From Gymnothorax reevesii (taxonomy: Eukaryota > Chordata > Actinopteri > Anguilliformes > Muraenidae): DNA of 64,000 nt. A program made the position numbers and the translations under genes. Positions 61,113-64,000 of this stretch are shown here, one piece after another (positions within the stretch are counted from its first letter, which is position 1; every line of letters begins with the position of its first letter). A model generated the notes under the pieces. It did not search any database. It was not told the DNA's origin and worked only from the letters and a program-made list of their open reading frames with translations. The stretch lies in contig CM056588.1 of NCBI GenBank assembly GCA_029721435.1, forward strand, positions 40,193,430 to 40,257,429. The letters are read 5' to 3'.

Positions 61113-61622
61113 CATGTGTTTTGTGATTTGGTAATTTTTGAATTCATGTATTGATTTAGTTTTGTTTTTCCATGTTTTACTTTTTACCTTCGTTTATTCC
61201 GGTCCATGTTTTGCTTTTTACCATGCATTGCACTTTGTCTTCCCCTCTCTGTCGGTCCCCTCTTGTCTTGACACAGCTCACAGCCCCGGTATTGCATGCC
61301 ACTCTTCGAGTAATTTAATGGTTTCTGGGTCTCAGTCTTCCTTCCAATCTCGTTTGCTTTCTTCACCTTACTTTTCTATTTTACTAACCATACTAACAGT
61401 TTGTTTTTTTCGCTAAAGGTTACTAACACTAACTAAGATTGTATATAATACTAACTTACTAACGAGCACTAAGGGATTGTATAGTTCCACTTACAAATTG
61501 ATTAACAAGCTCTCAGCACTCACCCTGTTCTAGTCTCCGCCTATTGTCTCTCCCTAATCTCCTCTGCTGCATTTCTGTGGAATCTCCACACTTGATCACG
61601 TTGTCCTTTCTCTCATTATCTA

Positions 61623-63174
61623 CAGCGCCCTCCGTAATTATTGGCACCCCTGGTTAAGATGTGTTAAAAGCCTTAAAATAAATTCATTTTTTATAACAGA
61701 AGCATACTCTCACACTGAAAATTGAAGAAAAATGTAACCTTCAACTCCAATGAATTTTAAGGGGGGGAAAAAATCCCCGACTAAGAAATAATTATTTTCC
61801 ATAAAATCACCTGTTCCACAATTATTGGCACCCCTAACAATTCCTCGGACATAAATGTAATTGAAGTATTTCTGTCATTTCTACAGTAGTTTACAAAGTT
61901 CATCAGAGTATCTGGGAACATTAAATAGTAATTCATCTCTTCCTGTTTCCCTGGGGTATAAATATGCCGTGACACAGAGGCCATTTCTCTTATCCACTCT
62001 TCAACATGGGAAAGACAAAGGAACACACCATTCAAGTAAGGCAGATGTGTGTCGACCTTCACACGTCAGGCAATGGCTACAAGAAAACAGCCACTCACCT
62101 ACATCTGCCCATATTTACTGTCAGAGGAATCATTAAGAAGTTTCAAAAAAGTGGAACAGTGGTAAACAGTTCTTTTGCCACCACGCACAGTGAGGCGGAT
62201 AAGAATTGCAACAAATGGTTGCATCTTGGGGTCACAAAGTCTCCAAAACAACCATCAGGTGCTATCTACATGCCAACAAACTGTTTGGGAGGCATGCACG
62301 GAAAAAACCTTTTCTCACTCGCAATCATTAACGCAAACGTCTGGAGTTTGCTAAGCAGTACTGGGACTTCAACTGGGACCGTGTGTTTTGGTCAGATGAG
62401 ACCAAGATAGAGCTTTTTGGCAACAAACACTCTAAGTGGGTCTGGTGGAACACAAAAGATGAGTATGCAGAAAAGCACCGCATGCCCACTGTGAAGTATG
62501 GGGGAGGGTCGGTGATGCTGTGGGCCTGTTTCTCTTCCAGAGGCCCTGGGAACCTCGTTAGGGTGCATGACATCATGAATGCTTTGAAATACCAGGACAT
62601 TTTAAATCAAAATCTGGTGGCCTCTGCTGGAAAGCTGAAGATGGGTCGTCACTGGGTCTTTCAGCAAGATAATGACCCTAAATATGTGGCCAAATCTACA
62701 CAGAAATGGTTCACCAGACACAAAATCAAGCTCATGGCCATCTCAGTCCCCAGACCTCAACCCCATTGAAAACCTGTGGAGTGAGCTGAAGAGGAGAGTG
62801 CAGAGGAGAGGACCCAGGTCACTGGATGATTTAGAGAGATTATACAAAGAGGAATGTTCGAAGATCCCTCTTTTTGTATTCTCCCATCTTGTGAAACATT
62901 ATAGGAGAAGATTAGGTGCTATTTTGCTGGCAAAAGGGGGTTGTACAAAGTATTAACATCAGGGGTGCTAATAATTGTGGCACACATGATTTGATGTAAA
63001 ATAATTATTTCTTAATGTGGGATTTTTTTCCCACTGAATAAATGCACTTGAATTAAAGGTTGGATTTTCCTCTTTTTTTTATTGTGGTCCCATATTATTT
63101 AGAAAAATACTGAATTTATTAGACGCTAAAGAACACATCTTAACCAGGGGTGCCAATAATTATGGAGGGCGCTG
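61623..63174 (+). mobile_element. Full-length Tc1-like transposon, IR/DR type
   Basis: TA duplications lie at 61621-61622 and 63175-63176. The termini start CAGCGCCCTCC on both sides and match at about 42 of 43 positions (ATTATTGGCACCCCTGG...). An inner copy of the same core occurs on each side (CACAATTATTGGCACCCC near 61816-61834; inverted at 62962-62980). The element thus has the long inverted repeats with internal direct repeats known from Sleeping Beauty-type elements. It is 1552 bp long. Confidence 0.95.
62006..62956 (+). pseudogene. Tc1-like transposase, frameshifted
   Basis: Reading starts at ATG 62006 (MGKTKEHTIQVRQMC), an HTH DNA-binding N-terminus. The frame then has to change twice. 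The middle frame (about 62340-62735) carries FWSDETK with the first catalytic Asp (codon 62395) and QQDNDPK with the second (codon 62674). The third carries SPDLNPIENLW with the Glu (codon 62768) and runs to TAA at 62954. Asp-to-Glu spacing is 11 nt short of the DD34E norm, placing a deletion near 62730. Total length (951 bp) is also below the usual roughly 1.02 kb, indicating loss between the HTH and catalytic domains. Such transposases excise and insert at TA; this copy is inactive, although its ends look intact enough to be mobilised in trans. Confidence 0.9.
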
Positions 63175-64000
63175 TATGCACAGAACTCCTTGACCGGAGC
63201 CGTATGTTTGTCCTTCGGATTGTCTATGTTTGTCCTTCGGATTGTTCCCTGTCCGCGTTTTGGCTTTTGCCTATTTCATGTGATTAGGTTCTCCCTCTTG
63301 TTCCTCCCTCTGTAATTAGTCTCATTTCCAGCACCTGTGTCTGTGTAGCATGTGAATCACATGGAGTGTATATTAGGAGTCTTTTCACAGCACTTCCTCG
63401 TCAGATCGTTTCCTCCGTCTTCCTGTGCCTCGCCTCTCTCGCCTTGATTTCTTAGTGATACTTTTCTGACTGGATCGTCCGAGTTTTCAATTTTGGGCTT
63501 CGTAATTTTGGATTTATTGTTGCATCTGTGTTTTTTGACCCTTTTTCTGCTCGACCTCGATCTATAATTGCTGCCCAGGTTACAGTTGGGATTACGCCCA
63601 CTGGATTTTGGCTTTGCTTCTCTGATACACCTGTACCTGTGAACCAGTCCCATTTCTGTCCGACAACGAGTACTGTGATTGCTGCCTTGGTTTTTGATTC
63701 TATTTTTGCCCAACTAGATTGTGATTTTTTTTTTTTTTTGGAGTGTGGACTTTGTACCTTTTGCCTTCAGCCCTGCGGGGGTTTTCCCCCTTTATTAATA
63801 AAATCAAATCTACTGCGTTGCATGGTTCTCGTGACTGGTTCCTGATTGCACCATCACAGTCCCATTAAAGTTAATCTAAACAGTGGCATTGGTAGCTCCA
63901 GGAAGTGGCATGCCGAGGGTGGTGCAAAACTTTATTGAAAGTTATGTGTTAGTGTTTTTGTTAGTTATTATAATGTATTAGTGTCATTGAGTTACCAAAT

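Larger units (their letters stand above)
60720..63858 (+). mobile_element. Solo LTR (gypsy-like) interrupted by two later insertions
   Basis: It starts TGTTGTGATTCTGCTG and ends TGATTGCACCATCACA, giving TG...CA ends. It is flanked by exact 5 bp duplications GTCCC (60715-60719 and 63859-63863). A polyadenylation signal (TTAATAAAATC near 63795-63803) sits about 55 nt before the end, as in the LTR at 24128-25150. Removing the LINE piece (60867-61112 with one 8 bp duplication) and the Tc1 element (with one TA) leaves about 1.33 kb of LTR. No internal retroelement genes are present. Confidence 0.85.

Overview
The window looks like ray-finned (most likely teleost) fish nuclear DNA. It is AT-rich, has no operon-like gene packing, and carries many CA/GT, GA and AAAT microsatellites. 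Its dispersed repeats are ones I associate with fish genomes: Tc1-like transposons with IR/DR ends, hAT and piggyBac MITEs, L2-like LINE 3' ends, tRNA-derived SINE tails and gypsy-like solo LTRs. Nothing in the sequence fixes the species. There is no intact multi-exon gene that I can support. Nearly all of the 60-160 codon ORFs are chance or repeat-derived.

The one recognisable host protein-coding locus is on the + strand between about 49.6 and 55.4 kb. It holds pieces of a short-chain dehydrogenase/reductase (SDR) of the C-factor / sniffer-like carbonyl reductase type. A first exon has the TGxxxGxG cofactor motif and a CAG|GTAATG donor. A middle exon-like block corresponds to the NNAG region, but the motif is degraded. 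A third block carries the LHPGWMRTDMGG signature. I found neither the active-site YxxxK exon nor an exon joining the first two blocks. A deleted Tc1-like element, an adjoining MITE and a fold-back repeat lie in the first interval, and hAT MITEs lie in the second. The locus is probably a pseudogene.

Layout: 0-6.4 kb is non-coding, with an internally repeated 2.0-2.8 kb block, a related copy near 3.6 kb and a 5 kb minisatellite. 6.4-9.5 kb holds a palindromic MITE, a GACT-rich minisatellite and a head-to-tail duplication whose second unit carries a new insertion. 12.7-14.8 kb is partly CpG-rich and has a consensus minus-strand splice donor, so it is a possible promoter/first exon. 16.2-17.7 kb holds CA-rich DNA and a minus-strand LTR-like segment. 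24.1-25.6 kb holds a solo LTR with target duplications and a hAT MITE. 30.4-32.9 kb holds a GT-flanked module, a piggyBac MITE and a TATA-bearing LTR-like segment. 36-41 kb holds L2-like pieces and a MITE. 46.3-48.6 kb holds a perfect hairpin, a Harbinger-like element and an L2-like tail. 49.6-55.4 kb is the SDR locus. 57-60.7 kb holds fold-back and SINE sequences.

60.7-63.9 kb is a three-layer nest: a solo LTR interrupted by a LINE 3' end and by a full-length but frameshifted Tc1-like transposon. Each layer still has its own target-site duplication. The window therefore mostly records successive transposon insertions into a non-coding fish region that also holds one decayed metabolic gene.
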